This document shows, piece after piece, positions 1-8,491 of a DNA stretch of 64,000 nt. Source of the DNA: Aeromicrobium erythreum (GTDB taxonomy: Bacteria; Actinomycetota; Actinomycetes; Propionibacteriales; Nocardioidaceae); assembly GCF_001509405.1 (NCBI RefSeq), contig NZ_CP011502.1:2852001-2916000 (forward strand), read 5' to 3'. Below the pieces are notes generated by a model, which had not been told where the DNA came from, ran no database searches, and was given only the letters and a program-made list of their open reading frames with translations. The translations under genes were made by a program, and so were the position numbers. Position 1 is the stretch's first letter. Each line of letters opens with the position of its first letter.

Positions 1-123
1 CGTTCCTTGGGGGTCCTGAGCCGGGCCCCGGCCTCTGCGCCGGGGGTGACCCGCCGCCGGTCCTGTCTCCAGGGGGCGTCGGGAGCCGTCAGATGTTCAG
101 TGGGTCGCGGTGAAGAAGTGCGA

Positions 124-237
124 TCAGCCCTGGCGCTGCTTGTGCCGGGGGTTCTCGCAGATCACCATGACGCGGCCGTGGCGACGGATCACCTTGCACT
201 TGTCACAGATCTTCTTCACGCTCGGGTTGACCTTCAT
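124..237 (-). CDS. rpmJ: 50S ribosomal protein L36
   Basis: Small 37-residue L36 of the large ribosomal subunit, too short for usual ORF cut-offs. The zinc-ribbon ligands are intact (Cys11, Cys14, Cys27, His32), so this is the zinc-binding form rather than the cysteine-less paralogue made under zinc starvation. It begins [15 protein letters not shown] and ends HKQRQG. It lies 82 bp downstream of infA on the same strand, the usual infA-rpmJ-rpsM order; rpsM would be outside the window. Confidence 0.97.
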   Translation of the reverse strand: MKVNPSVKKICDKCKVIRRHGRVMVICENPRHKQRQG

Positions 238-319
238 CGAGAAGCTCTCTCTTCTTCAGTCTGAACGTGTTCGGTGTGCAGTTGTGGCGTGCTCGACGGT
301 GTCGTTCCCGACGTGTCGA

Positions 320-541
320 TCACTTGTAGCGGTAGACGATCCGTCCACGGCTGAGGTCGTACGGCGACAGCTCCACCACGACCCGGTCCTCGGGGAGGAT
401 GCGGATGTAGTGCTGGCGCATCTTGCCGCTGATGTGCGCCAGGACCTTGTGACCGTTGGCCAGCTCGACCCGGAACATCGCGTTCGGGAGTGCCTCGACG
501 ACAGCACCCTCCATCTCGATGACGCCTTCTTTTTTCGCCAT
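320..541 (-). CDS. infA: translation initiation factor IF-1
   Basis: 73-residue IF-1 that binds the 30S A-site during initiation. The protein is a full-length S1/OB-fold, starting [12 protein letters not shown] and ending GRIVYRYK, with no extension. In many actinobacteria infA directly follows map. Here map ends 4.5 kb away at 5103 and infA instead has its own predicted promoter at 676-705, so it should head a separate infA-rpmJ transcript. Confidence 0.98.
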   Translation of the reverse strand: MAKKEGVIEMEGAVVEALPNAMFRVELANGHKVLAHISGKMRQHYIRILPEDRVVVELSPYDLSRGRIVYRYK

Positions 542-675
542 GGACCTCAGCTTCTCGGTTGATCGTCAGGGACGGCCCGGGCACGCGCGAGGACCCGCGA
601 CTCCGAGGAGCCGCTTCCGACGAGGGGTGAACCACGAGGGCAGGGGTCGATGCGCCCGACATAGGCCGACAGGGA

Positions 676-705
676 AGTCTACGTCGGTCGGGGCACTCGT
701 TTCAA
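676..705 (-). promoter_or_regulatory. predicted housekeeping promoter of infA-rpmJ
   Basis: On the minus strand a -35 TTGAAA (700-705) and a -10 TAGACT (676-681) are separated by 18 bp, a near-consensus actinobacterial sigma-A type promoter. Transcription would begin near 669 and leave a leader of about 128 nt before infA. Nothing else was recognised in the 542-818 gap. The promoter explains how infA is expressed after separation from map. Confidence 0.6.
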
Positions 706-818
706 ATCGAGGGTCGGCGGGCGCTGGCACCGCACCGCCGACGCGCGTGAGGATGGGCCGATGAGGCTGGAGAACAACGTCGGCGCGCTCGGCGTCCGGC
801 CGCCGACGTGAGCGGCGA

Positions 819-1259
819 TCAGCCGGTGTAGCGGTCGATGAGGCGCGACAGCACGATCGCGGTATCGGTGTGGTCGACGTTGTCGACCTCGGTGCGCACC
901 CGCTCGAGCGCCCGCTCCAGGTCGCGCACGTCGCGCGCGACGATCCGCAGGATCGCGTCGGCCTGGCCCGACACGGTGGCGGCCGCGTGGATCTCGGGGA
1001 TCCTCGCGAACGCGGACCCGAGGGCCTCGGGCGTGATCGTGCCGCGACAGTGGACCTCCACGTAGGCCTCGACGGCCCAGCCCATGAGGTCGGGGTCGAC
1101 GACCGCGGTGAAGCCCTTCACGACACCGTCGGCGACGAGCCGGTCGACCCGACGCTTGACCGCCGGGGCCGACAGGCCGACGTCGGCGGCGATCCGGGCG
1201 TAGCCGGCCCGGCCGTCGCGCACGAGGTGGTCGATGATCCGGCGGTCGACGTCGTCCAT
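819..1259 (-). CDS. Lrp/AsnC family transcriptional regulator
   Basis: 146-residue feast/famine regulator with an N-terminal winged helix-turn-helix (MDDVDRRIIDHLVRDGRAGY, then IAADVGLSAPAVKRRVDRL) and a C-terminal RAM/AsnC effector domain from about residue 65. The ATG at 1259 fits the family start; an in-frame ATG at 1274 would add five residues. It is divergent from the dimethylargininase gene, a common pairing in actinobacteria, which suggests that it controls that gene in response to an amino acid or arginine derivative. The effector cannot be read from sequence. Confidence 0.9.
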   Translation of the reverse strand: MDDVDRRIIDHLVRDGRAGYARIAADVGLSAPAVKRRVDRLVADGVVKGFTAVVDPDLMGWAVEAYVEVHCRGTITPEALGSAFARIPEIHAAATVSGQADAILRIVARDVRDLERALERVRTEVDNVDHTDTAIVLSRLIDRYTG

Positions 1260-1270
1260 GGACCCATGGT

Positions 1271-1376
1271 GCAACGAATCGCCGCCCCTGGCCCCAGAAC
1301 GTCAGGTTCCTGCGCAAGGACGCGCAGTTTCGAACTCTCGGATCACCAGAGCGGCGAACTACGATGGATTCGTTGC
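1271..1376. promoter_or_regulatory. Lrp/ddaH divergent control region with matched inverted 10-mers
   Basis: GCAACGAATC at 1271-1280 and its exact reverse complement GATTCGTTGC at 1367-1376 bracket the space between the Lrp gene and ddaH. Paired, spaced sites are typical for octameric Lrp proteins, so these are candidate autoregulatory operators. A TACGAT -10-like hexamer at 1360-1365 abuts the right-hand site on the ddaH side; no convincing -35 was found. Confidence 0.4.
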
Positions 1377-1412
1377 GTCGCAGGGGTGACGCCACTGATC
1401 CAGGAGGTCACC

Positions 1413-2300
1413 GTGACCGTGCTCGAGACCCGTCCCGCCACCCACGTCCCGGCGAGTCCCTCACCCGCGCGCCAGGTCACCCGGACCGCCCGGACCCGCA
1501 CGTACCTCATGTGCGCACCGACCCACTTCGAGGTCACCTACGCGATCAACGCGTGGATGCGGCCGGGGGTCGCCGTCGACCGCCGGCGCGCGCTCGTCCA
1601 GTGGGAGGTGCTGCGCCAGACATACAGCGCGCTGGGCCACCGGGTGCACGTGCTCGACGGGGTGCCCGGCCTGCCCGACATGGTGTTCGCCGCCAACGGC
1701 GCGACGGTCGTCGGTGGGCGCGCGTACGGCGCTCGGTTCCGTCACCCCGAGCGGGCCGCCGAGGCCGTCGAGCACGCCGCCTGGCTCCGGGGGCAGGGCG
1801 TCGCCGTCGCCGACCCCACGCAGACCAACGAGGGCGAGGGCGACTTCCTCGTGCTCGGCTCGATGATCCTGGCGGGCACGGGCTTCCGGACGAGCCTGCA
1901 CGCGCACGTCGAGGCGGCCCGCGTGCTCGACCGTCCGGTCGTCAGCCTGCAGCTCGTCGACCCTCGCTTCTACCACCTCGACACCGCCCTGGCCGTGCTC
2001 GACGACGGCAACGGCGACGCCCCGGCCGACATCGCCTACCTGCCGTCGGCGTTCTCCGAGCACAGCCGTCGCACGCTGCGCGAGCTGTTCCCGGACGCGG
2101 TCGAGTGCACCGAGGAGGACGCCCTCGTGCTCGGGCTCAACGCGGTGAGCGACGGACGCCACGTCGTCGTCCCCGTGCAGGCGCGCACCCTCGCTCGCCA
2201 GCTCGAGGAGCGCGGCTACGTGCCGGTCCCCGTCGACGTGAGCGAGCTGCTGAAGGCCGGCGGCAGCGTCAAGTGCTGCACGCAGGAGCACCACTCCTGA
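1413..2300 (+). CDS. ddaH: dimethylarginine dimethylaminohydrolase (dimethylargininase) family
   Basis: 295-residue amidinotransferase-fold enzyme expected to hydrolyse N-omega-methylated arginines, or a related guanidino substrate, to citrulline and amine. Visible signatures are LMCAPTHFEVTYAINAWM near the N-terminus, NEGEGDF in the middle, the histidine of FYHLDTALAVLDDG and the nucleophilic Cys289 in the C-terminal KCCTQE. The GTG at 1413 is chosen because AGGAGG lies five bases upstream at 1402-1407; the open frame runs further upstream but would overlap the Lrp gene. Substrate could also be a related guanidino acid, and no rocD partner is adjacent. Confidence 0.88.
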   Translation: MTVLETRPATHVPASPSPARQVTRTARTRTYLMCAPTHFEVTYAINAWMRPGVAVDRRRALVQWEVLRQTYSALGHRVHVLDGVPGLPDMVFAANGATVVGGRAYGARFRHPERAAEAVEHAAWLRGQGVAVADPTQTNEGEGDFLVLGSMILAGTGFRTSLHAHVEAARVLDRPVVSLQLVDPRFYHLDTALAVLDDGNGDAPADIAYLPSAFSEHSRRTLRELFPDAVECTEEDALVLGLNAVSDGRHVVVPVQARTLARQLEERGYVPVPVDVSELLKAGGSVKCCTQEHHS

Positions 2301-2336
2301 GCCCAGGACGCGGGACGCCTCGCGCCAGGCGGCCCG

Positions 2337-2984
2337 TCAGAGGCGGTACGTGTCGAGGTCCGCGGACAGCTCGGCGAACAGCGCCTCGTTGAGCCCGAAG
2401 ACGAGGCGCACCTCGGCGAGGACGTCGAGCCGCTCCTGCGCAGTGAGGTCGAGAGCGTCGAGGCGCTGGCGGTACGCGTCCTTGTACGGCTTCGGCTTCG
2501 GCACGTCGGCGAACGCGTAGAAGGCGAGCCCGTCGTGGTCGAGGTCGAAGGTCCGCCCCAGCACCCGACCGATCGCGCGACCGCCGGAGAGGTCGCCCAG
2601 GTACCGCGTGTAGTGGTGCGCCACGTACCGCGCGGGGTGGTCACGGGTGGTCTCGATCCGCGCCACGTAGGCGTCGGTCGCCGGCGTCGCCGCGTGGCCG
2701 GTCCCCCAGTGCGCGACGTCGTCGAGGATCGCCGACGACCGCTCCAGGGCGGGGTCGAGCACGGCGTCGACCACCGGGTGCCCGGCGAGCGCCCGCCCGG
2801 CGGCCTCGAGCGCCGCGTACACCCGCTGCAGCCGTGCCAGGTAGTCCGCGTACCCGCGGGGCGACACGCGGCCGGCGAGCAGCTCGCTCATGAAGGCCGA
2901 GCCCTCCGCGGACTCGTGCTCACGTCGGGAGCCGTCGCGCAGCAGGCGCGACAACGAGGAGGTGTCCGGCTCGATGATCGTCAT
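2337..2984 (-). CDS. hmuO: biliverdin-producing heme oxygenase
   Basis: 215-residue all-helical heme oxygenase that opens heme to biliverdin, CO and free iron in the cytoplasm. His23 in SRREHESAEGSAFM is the expected proximal heme ligand, and YLGDLSGGRAIGRVLGR is the distal-helix glycine motif. The ATG at 2984 follows a GAGAGGCAG ribosome-binding site. The upstream region carries a strong DtxR/IdeR box (3038-3056), so expression should rise under iron limitation. No heme-uptake genes are adjacent. Confidence 0.95.
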   Translation of the reverse strand: MTIIEPDTSSLSRLLRDGSRREHESAEGSAFMSELLAGRVSPRGYADYLARLQRVYAALEAAGRALAGHPVVDAVLDPALERSSAILDDVAHWGTGHAATPATDAYVARIETTRDHPARYVAHHYTRYLGDLSGGRAIGRVLGRTFDLDHDGLAFYAFADVPKPKPYKDAYRQRLDALDLTAQERLDVLAEVRLVFGLNEALFAELSADLDTYRL

Positions 2985-3037
2985 GTCTGCCTCTCGTCCA
3001 CCCCGACCGTACGGGTCGGCCGACCCGTGCTTGAAGC

Positions 3038-3056
3038 ATAGGCTAGGCAACCCTAA
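3038..3056 (-). promoter_or_regulatory. DtxR/IdeR-type iron box upstream of heme oxygenase
   Basis: Read on the minus strand the site is TTAGGGTTGCCTAGCCTAT. It matches about 15 of 19 positions of the remembered actinobacterial iron-box consensus (TTAGGTTAGSCTAACCTAA) and keeps the dyad symmetry. Its distance of 54 bp from the hmuO start is right for promoter occlusion by iron-loaded regulator. Confidence 0.75.
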
Positions 3057-3187
3057 GCAGTCCATGGGGGTCCCCGGCGTGGGCGAGCACCCTCTCACCG
3101 CCTGCGCGACCGTCCGCGAGGTCCTGACAGCGACCACTTCCGTCACACAGGTCCCACGCGCCCCCGAAATCCCGTACGCTGCTCGGC

Positions 3188-5092
3188 GTGTCGCGTTCCC
3201 GGGTGCTCTCAGCGCTGCTATCTTCCCTCGCCGCCGTCCTGGTGGCCGGGACGCTGGCCGCTGCGCCCACCGCGCAGGCCGCCTCGACCCTGCTGTGCTC
3301 GGGCTACGCGAACTGCCTGCGCGCCGGGTACGACCACCACGGCTACGAGCAGAACCAGCGCACGAGCTACTGGAACATGTACGGCGGCACGAACTGCACG
3401 AACTACGTCGCGTACCGCCTCGTCACCACCAACGGCATGCCGAACCGGCGTCCGGCCTCCGGCGTCGGCAACGCCCGCGACTGGGGCACGACGATGGCCT
3501 CCATCACCGACGCGACGCCCGCGGTCGGCTCCGTCGCCTGGTGGGGCCGCACCGGCAACCACGTCGCGTACGTCGAGCGGGTCGCCTCCCCCACCGAGAT
3601 CATCGTCTCGGAGTCGAACTGGGGTCGCGACTTCGACCACCGGCGGATCACGAAGTCCGGGTCCGGCTGGCCGGACGGCTTCATCCACTTCGCCGACCCC
3701 GACGTCACCCCCCGCTTCACCTCGGCCCCGAGACCCACGTTCGCCGGCGCCGAGAAGGTCGGCAGCCTGCTGACGGCGCGAGCCGGCTCCTGGTCGCCGA
3801 CGGCCACCCTGACCTACCAGTGGGTCGCCGACGGCACGCCGATCCGCGGGGCCACCGCGTCGACCTACCGGCTGACCGCGGCCGAGCGCGGCCGCAAGGT
3901 CCACGTCGTCGTCACCGGGCGGCGCGCCGGGTACCCCGCGACGCCCTCGACCTCGGCCCGCACGTCCAAGCCGATCGCGGCGGGCGACTTCGGCACGACC
4001 GCACGACCGACGCTGACGGGCACGGAGCGCGTGGGCGCCCAGCTGGTCGCGTCCGCTCCCGCCTGGAAGCCTGCGGCCACGCTCGACTACCAGTGGTACG
4101 CCGACGACGAGATCATCCCCGGGGCCACGAGCAGCACCCTGCCGCTCGACGCCGGCCTGCTCGGGCAGCGCATCGGCGTGGTCGCCACGGGCTCGCGTCC
4201 GGGCTACAACACGCAGGTGCTGGAGTCCGCCTCCGTGACCGACCCGGTCGCCCCGGGCGTCTTCGACCTCGCGCCGGCACCGGTCGTCGCGGGCACGTCC
4301 GCGGTAGGGTCGGTCCTCACCGCGAGCACGGCGGCGTGGTCGCCGACGGCCACGCTCGCCTACCAGTGGTTCTCCGACGACACCCCGATCGCCGGCGCCA
4401 CGACGGCGCGCTACACCGTGACCCCGGACGATCGAGGGCACCGTCTGCACGTCGTCGTCACCGGCTCGCGCACCGCCTACACGACCACGCAGGTCGCGTC
4501 CCAGCCCACCGACGCCGTCGCGCCCGGGCAGTTCAGCACGACGGCGCAGCCCGTGCTGTCCGGTCCGGCCCAGGTGGGCACCACGCTGCAGGTCCGGACC
4601 GACGCCTGGTCGCCGGTCGCCACCTTCACCTACCAGTGGTTCGCCGACGGCCGCCCGATCCCCGGCGCCACCGGCACCAGCTACCGCCTGACGTCCGCGG
4701 ACCGCGGCAAGCGCATCCGCGTGGCGGTCACGGGCACGCGCGACGGCTACGTCACCCGCACGCTGTCGTCGAGCCGGACCACCCCGCCCGTCCAGGCGGC
4801 ACCGGTGGCGTTCAGGACGGTGCACCGGCCAGTGCTCTCCGGGGCGGCCCAGGTGGGTGCGGTGCTGCGAGCGAGCACCCCGGCGTGGTCCCCCGTGGCC
4901 ACCTTCAGCTACCGCTGGTACGCCAACGGCCGACTCATCGCCGGCGCGACCGGGAGTGCCTACCGCCCGGTGGCCGCCGACCGCGGCAAGCGCATCCACG
5001 TGACGGTCACGGGCAGCCGCAGCGGCTACGTCGCCCGCACGATCGCCTCGACCCGCACGACCGCGCCGGTCGTCGCCGCGCCGCGTCGCTGA
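3188..5092 (+). CDS. secreted CHAP-domain protein with five Ig-like repeats
   Basis: 634-residue exported protein. Residues 1-31 form a Sec signal peptide ending in AQA. Residues about 35-170 are a CHAP (NlpC/P60-like) amidase domain with likely catalytic Cys70 (GGTNCTNY) and His125 (GNHVAYVE), followed by SESNW. From about residue 175 to the end come five tandem repeats of about 92 residues, each with a W-S/K-P-x-A-T-x-x-Y-x-W core and a GATxxxY turn, resembling bacterial Ig-like cell-wall modules. The CHAP domain suggests a murein hydrolase, with the repeats as wall-binding or spacer modules. GTG at 3188 is the start. It lies convergent to map with 10 bp between them. Confidence 0.88.
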   Translation: MSRSRVLSALLSSLAAVLVAGTLAAAPTAQAASTLLCSGYANCLRAGYDHHGYEQNQRTSYWNMYGGTNCTNYVAYRLVTTNGMPNRRPASGVGNARDWGTTMASITDATPAVGSVAWWGRTGNHVAYVERVASPTEIIVSESNWGRDFDHRRITKSGSGWPDGFIHFADPDVTPRFTSAPRPTFAGAEKVGSLLTARAGSWSPTATLTYQWVADGTPIRGATASTYRLTAAERGRKVHVVVTGRRAGYPATPSTSARTSKPIAAGDFGTTARPTLTGTERVGAQLVASAPAWKPAATLDYQWYADDEIIPGATSSTLPLDAGLLGQRIGVVATGSRPGYNTQVLESASVTDPVAPGVFDLAPAPVVAGTSAVGSVLTASTAAWSPTATLAYQWFSDDTPIAGATTARYTVTPDDRGHRLHVVVTGSRTAYTTTQVASQPTDAVAPGQFSTTAQPVLSGPAQVGTTLQVRTDAWSPVATFTYQWFADGRPIPGATGTSYRLTSADRGKRIRVAVTGTRDGYVTRTLSSSRTTPPVQAAPVAFRTVHRPVLSGAAQVGAVLRASTPAWSPVATFSYRWYANGRLIAGATGSAYRPVAADRGKRIHVTVTGSRSGYVARTIASTRTTAPVVAAPRR

Positions 5093-5102
5093 ACCGCGAC
5101 GG

Positions 5103-5942
5103 CTACGACGCGTCGTCGCCCGCGTAGGGCACACCGAGCTCGGCGAGCCGCGCACGCCCGCCGTCGAGCGCCGTCAGCACCCATGCGCCGTCGGCGGTCC
5201 AGGTGACCGTGTGCTCCCAGTGGGCGGCCCAGGACCCGTCGTCGGACACGACCGTCCAGTGGTCGTCGAGGGTGCGGGTGTCGGCCGAGCCGAGCGTGAC
5301 CATCGGCTCGACGGCCAGGACGAGACCGGGCACGATGCGCGGACCCTTGCCGGCTCGCCCGACGTTCGGCACGTCGGGCGCCTGGTGCATGGCCGTGCCG
5401 ATGCCGTGCCCCGTGTAGCCGTCGGCGATGCCGTAGTCACCGGCCGAGCGCACGCTGCGCTCGATCGCGTGGCTCACGTCGCCGACGCGTCGGCCCACGC
5501 CGCCCGCGGCGATGCCGGCCCAGAGCGCCCGCTCGGTGTTGTCGACGAGCTGCTGCACCTCGGGGGCGACCTCGCCGACGGTGACGGTCACGGCGGAGTC
5601 GCCGTGCCATCCGTCGACGATCGCGCCGCAGTCGATCGAGACCACGTCGCCCTCGCGCAGGACCCGCGACCCGGGGATGCCGTGCACGACCTCGTCGTTG
5701 ACCGACGCACAGATGACGCCGGGGAAGCCCGGCACGCCGGGCTCGGCGCCGTAGTGCAGGAAGTTCGACGTCGCGCCGTGTGCGCGGATGGTGTCGTGCG
5801 CGACGGCGTCGAGCTCGGCCGTCGTCACCCCGGGTGCGACGGTCTCGCGGACCGCCTCGAGCGCGTGCGCGACGACGAGTCCGGCGCGGCGCATGAGCGC
5901 CACCTGCTCGGGCGTCTTGATCTCGATGCCGCGACCGAACAC
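5103..5942 (-). CDS. map: type I methionine aminopeptidase
   Basis: 279-residue metalloenzyme removing initiator methionine from nascent proteins. Metal-ligand regions are present: SIDCGAIVDGWHGD, the GYTGHGIGTAMHQAP histidine motif, and the VEPMVT and EHTV glutamates. The GTG at 5942 is chosen because a GGGGGAG ribosome-binding site precedes it and because it lies 19 bp after adk; the open frame upstream overlaps adk. It is the third gene of secY-adk-map. Downstream, infA is not contiguous as it often is elsewhere. Confidence 0.96.
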   Translation of the reverse strand: MFGRGIEIKTPEQVALMRRAGLVVAHALEAVRETVAPGVTTAELDAVAHDTIRAHGATSNFLHYGAEPGVPGFPGVICASVNDEVVHGIPGSRVLREGDVVSIDCGAIVDGWHGDSAVTVTVGEVAPEVQQLVDNTERALWAGIAAGGVGRRVGDVSHAIERSVRSAGDYGIADGYTGHGIGTAMHQAPDVPNVGRAGKGPRIVPGLVLAVEPMVTLGSADTRTLDDHWTVVSDDGSWAAHWEHTVTWTADGAWVLTALDGGRARLAELGVPYAGDDAS

Positions 5943-5961
5943 GGTCTCCCCCGGCCTCGGG

Positions 5962-6528
5962 TCAGAGGCCGAGTGCGGCGTCGATGCGCGCCTCGACCTC
6001 GTCGACCGTGCCCATGCCGTCGACCTCACGCAGCAGGCCACGCTCGCGGTACACCGGCAGCAAGGGCGCCGTCTCTGCGATGTAGACCTCCTGGCGGTGC
6101 CGGATGACGTCCTCGGTGTCGTCGGCGCGCCCGCTGGTCTCGGCCCGCTTCAGCAGCCGGGCGATCAGCTCCTCGTGGTCGACCGTCAGCACGAGCACGT
6201 GGTCGAGCTCGGAGCCGAGGTCGGCGAGGATCCGGTCGAGGGTCGAGACCTGCTCGAGCGTGCGTGGGTACCCGTCGAGGATGAAGGACTCGCGTGCGTC
6301 GTCCTGGGCGAGGCGGTCCTGCACCATGGCGTTCGTGACCTCGTCGGGCACGTACTCCCCCGCGTCCATGTAGCGCTGCGCGGTCCGGCCGAGCTCGGTC
6401 TGCTGCTGCACGTTCGCCCGGAAGATGTCGCCGGTCGAGACGTGCGCGCCCTGGATCCGCTGCGCCAGCGTCGCCGCCTGGGTGCCCTTGCCGGCACCGG
6501 GCGGACCCATGATGAGGAGACGAGTCAC
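5962..6528 (-). CDS. adk: adenylate kinase
   Basis: 188-residue adenylate kinase (ATP + AMP to 2 ADP). It has the P-loop GPPGAGKGTQ near residue 8, the DGYPRT motif and a short LID without zinc cysteines, which is usual in actinobacteria. Its ATG overlaps the secY stop by four bases (ATGA), so the two are translationally coupled. Confidence 0.98.
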   Translation of the reverse strand: MTRLLIMGPPGAGKGTQAATLAQRIQGAHVSTGDIFRANVQQQTELGRTAQRYMDAGEYVPDEVTNAMVQDRLAQDDARESFILDGYPRTLEQVSTLDRILADLGSELDHVLVLTVDHEELIARLLKRAETSGRADDTEDVIRHRQEVYIAETAPLLPVYRERGLLREVDGMGTVDEVEARIDAALGL

Positions 6529-7829
6529 CGCAGGAACCCTTCGTAGTTGCGCTGCTGGAGCTGGCTCTCGATCTGCTTCACCGTGTCGAGGCCGACGCCC
6601 ACGATGATGAGGATCGAGGTGCCGCCGAACGGGAAGTTCTGGCTGGCGCCGAGCAGCGCCACGGCCACCATCGGGATCAGGGCGATGAAGCCCAGGTACA
6701 CCGCGCCCGGTGCCGTGATGCGGCTCAGGACGTACGCCAGGTAGTCCTGCGTCGGACGGCCGGCACGGATGCCGGGGATGAAGCCGCCGTACTTGCGCAT
6801 GTTGTCGGCGACCTCCTCCGGGTTGAAGGTGATCGCCACGTAGAAGTAGGCGAAGAACACGATCAGCGCGAAGTAGGTGATCATGTAGTACGGGTGGTCA
6901 CCACGCACGAAGTGGTCGGTGATGAACACCGCGCCCGGTCCGTCGGGTCGGAACTGCGCGTACAGCGCCGGCAGGTACAGCAGGCTCGAGGCGAAGATGA
7001 CCGGGATGATGCCGGCCTGGTTCACCTTCAGCGGGATGTAGGTCGAGGAGCCGCCGAACATCCGACGCCCGACCATGCGCTTCGCGTACTGGACCGGGAT
7101 CCGACGCTGCGCCTGCTCGATGAGGATGACGGCCGCGACGATCACGAGACCGACGAGCACCACGACGGAGAACGTCGCCCAGCCCTTCTGCTCCTTGATC
7201 AGCCACATGGCGCCGGGGAACGTCGCGACGACCTGCGTGAAGATCAGGATCGACATGCCGTTGCCGACGCCGCGGTCGGTCACGAGCTCGCCGAGCCACA
7301 TGATGACGGCGGTGCCCGCGACCATGGTGAGGACGATCAGCAGGAAGGCCGGGATGCTGTCGGGGCGGTAGAGCAGCTGGCCGCAGTCGACGCCACCGAA
7401 CAGCTGGCCGCTGCGCGCGAGCGCCACGATGCCCGTGGCCTGCAGGACGGCGAGGCCGAGCGTCAGGTAGCGGGTGTACTGCGTGATCTTCGCCTGGCCG
7501 GACTGGCCCTCCTTCTTGAGGGCCTCCAGCCGCGGGATGACGACGACGAGCAGCTGCAGGATGATGCTCGCGGTGATGTAGGGCATGATGCCCAGCGCGA
7601 ACACGGTCAGCTGCAGGAGCGCGCCGCCGGAGAAGACGTTGATGAGCGCGAAGAGGCTGCTGTTCTCGCCCTGCGAGGCAAGGTCGACGCAGCGCTGCAC
7701 GTTGCTCACGTTGATGCCGGGGGCCGGCAGGGTCGAGCCGAACCGGAACAGCACGATCACGGCGAGCACGAACAGCAGCTTGCGTCGAAGGTCAGGCGTC
7801 TTGAACGCGTTGACGAAGGCGCTGAGCAC
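6525..7829 (-). CDS. secY: preprotein translocase subunit SecY
   Basis: 434-residue, ten-helix core of the Sec channel in the cytoplasmic membrane. It opens VLSAFVNAFKTPDLRRK and includes the plug/TM2 region FALGIMPYITASIILQL. The GTG at 7829 has a strong GAGGAGGA ribosome-binding site; the upstream extension of the frame is not protein-like. It is separated from rplO by 212 bp with a large hairpin, so secY-adk-map may be partly uncoupled from the ribosomal genes. Confidence 0.97.
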   Translation of the reverse strand: MLSAFVNAFKTPDLRRKLLFVLAVIVLFRFGSTLPAPGINVSNVQRCVDLASQGENSSLFALINVFSGGALLQLTVFALGIMPYITASIILQLLVVVIPRLEALKKEGQSGQAKITQYTRYLTLGLAVLQATGIVALARSGQLFGGVDCGQLLYRPDSIPAFLLIVLTMVAGTAVIMWLGELVTDRGVGNGMSILIFTQVVATFPGAMWLIKEQKGWATFSVVVLVGLVIVAAVILIEQAQRRIPVQYAKRMVGRRMFGGSSTYIPLKVNQAGIIPVIFASSLLYLPALYAQFRPDGPGAVFITDHFVRGDHPYYMITYFALIVFFAYFYVAITFNPEEVADNMRKYGGFIPGIRAGRPTQDYLAYVLSRITAPGAVYLGFIALIPMVAVALLGASQNFPFGGTSILIIVGVGLDTVKQIESQLQQRNYEGFLR

Positions 7830-7977
7830 CGGGTGTCCTCCTCGATCGTGGGCCCCTGGCGGGACCTCGGCGACTCTAACAGTCAGTTCTCGCAGATCGG
7901 CCGTTGCCCGGTCGTTGCACCCCACGCGTGGGGCGGGCGCCCGGGACGGGCCGCGGCCTGCGAGGGCCGGACGACGA

Positions 7978-8025
7978 ACGACGGCGAGGTCCGGTGGCCG
8001 CTAGGGCCACGAACCTCGCCGTCGT
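7978..8025 (-). terminator. large stem-loop between rplO and secY
   Basis: Outer arms ACGACGGCGAGGT (7978-7990) and ACCTCGCCGTCGT (8013-8025) pair perfectly over 13 bp. Inside them GTGGCC and GGCCAC form a second stem around a small loop. There is no U-tract, as is common for actinobacterial hairpins. It lies just after the rplO stop, so it could terminate or attenuate the spc transcript before secY or protect an mRNA end. Confidence 0.6.
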
Positions 8026-8041
8026 CTCGTCAGAGCGTCAT

Positions 8042-8491
8042 TCAGAGCTCGGTCGCGCTGCCGCCGGCGGCCTCGATCTTGCTGCGGGCCGAGCCGGAGA
8101 ACTTGTGGGCGGTCACCTGGACGGCCACGGAGAGGTCACCCTCGCCGAGCACCTTGACCAGCTGGCCCTTGCGGACCGCGCCCTTCGCGACCAGCGCGTC
8201 GACGTCGATGGCGCCACCCTCGGGGAAGAGGGTGCCGATGCGCTCGACGTTGACGACCTGGTACTCCTCGCGGAAGGGGTTCTTGAACCCCTTCAGCTTC
8301 GGCAGACGCATGTGGAGCGGGATCTGTCCACCCTCGAAGCCGGCGGACACCTGGTAGCGGGCCTTGGTGCCCTTGGTGCCGCGACCGGCGGTCTTGCCCT
8401 TGGAGCCCTCACCGCGACCCACGCGGGTCTTGGCGGTCTTGGCGCCGGGGGCGGGGCGCAGGTGGTGAAGCTTCAGCGCCATGTCAGTCAA
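8042..8491 (-). CDS. rplO: 50S ribosomal protein L15
   Basis: 149-residue uL15 with the typical basic, glycine-rich N-terminus ([31 protein letters not shown]) that threads into 23S rRNA. It overlaps rpmD by eight bases and is the last ribosomal gene before the hairpin preceding secY. Confidence 0.98.
   Translation of the reverse strand: MTDMALKLHHLRPAPGAKTAKTRVGRGEGSKGKTAGRGTKGTKARYQVSAGFEGGQIPLHMRLPKLKGFKNPFREEYQVVNVERIGTLFPEGGAIDVDALVAKGAVRKGQLVKVLGEGDLSVAVQVTAHKFSGSARSKIEAAGGSATEL

Noticed and set aside
870..1412. Upstream extension of the dimethylargininase frame
   Set aside because: It overlaps the Lrp gene on the other strand and lacks protein-like features. A ribosome-binding site places the start at 1413.
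3218..5155. A 645-codon minus-strand open frame opposite the CHAP gene
   Set aside because: The composition is Arg/Gly-rich with no family motif, whereas the plus strand gives a signal peptide, CHAP domain and repeats.
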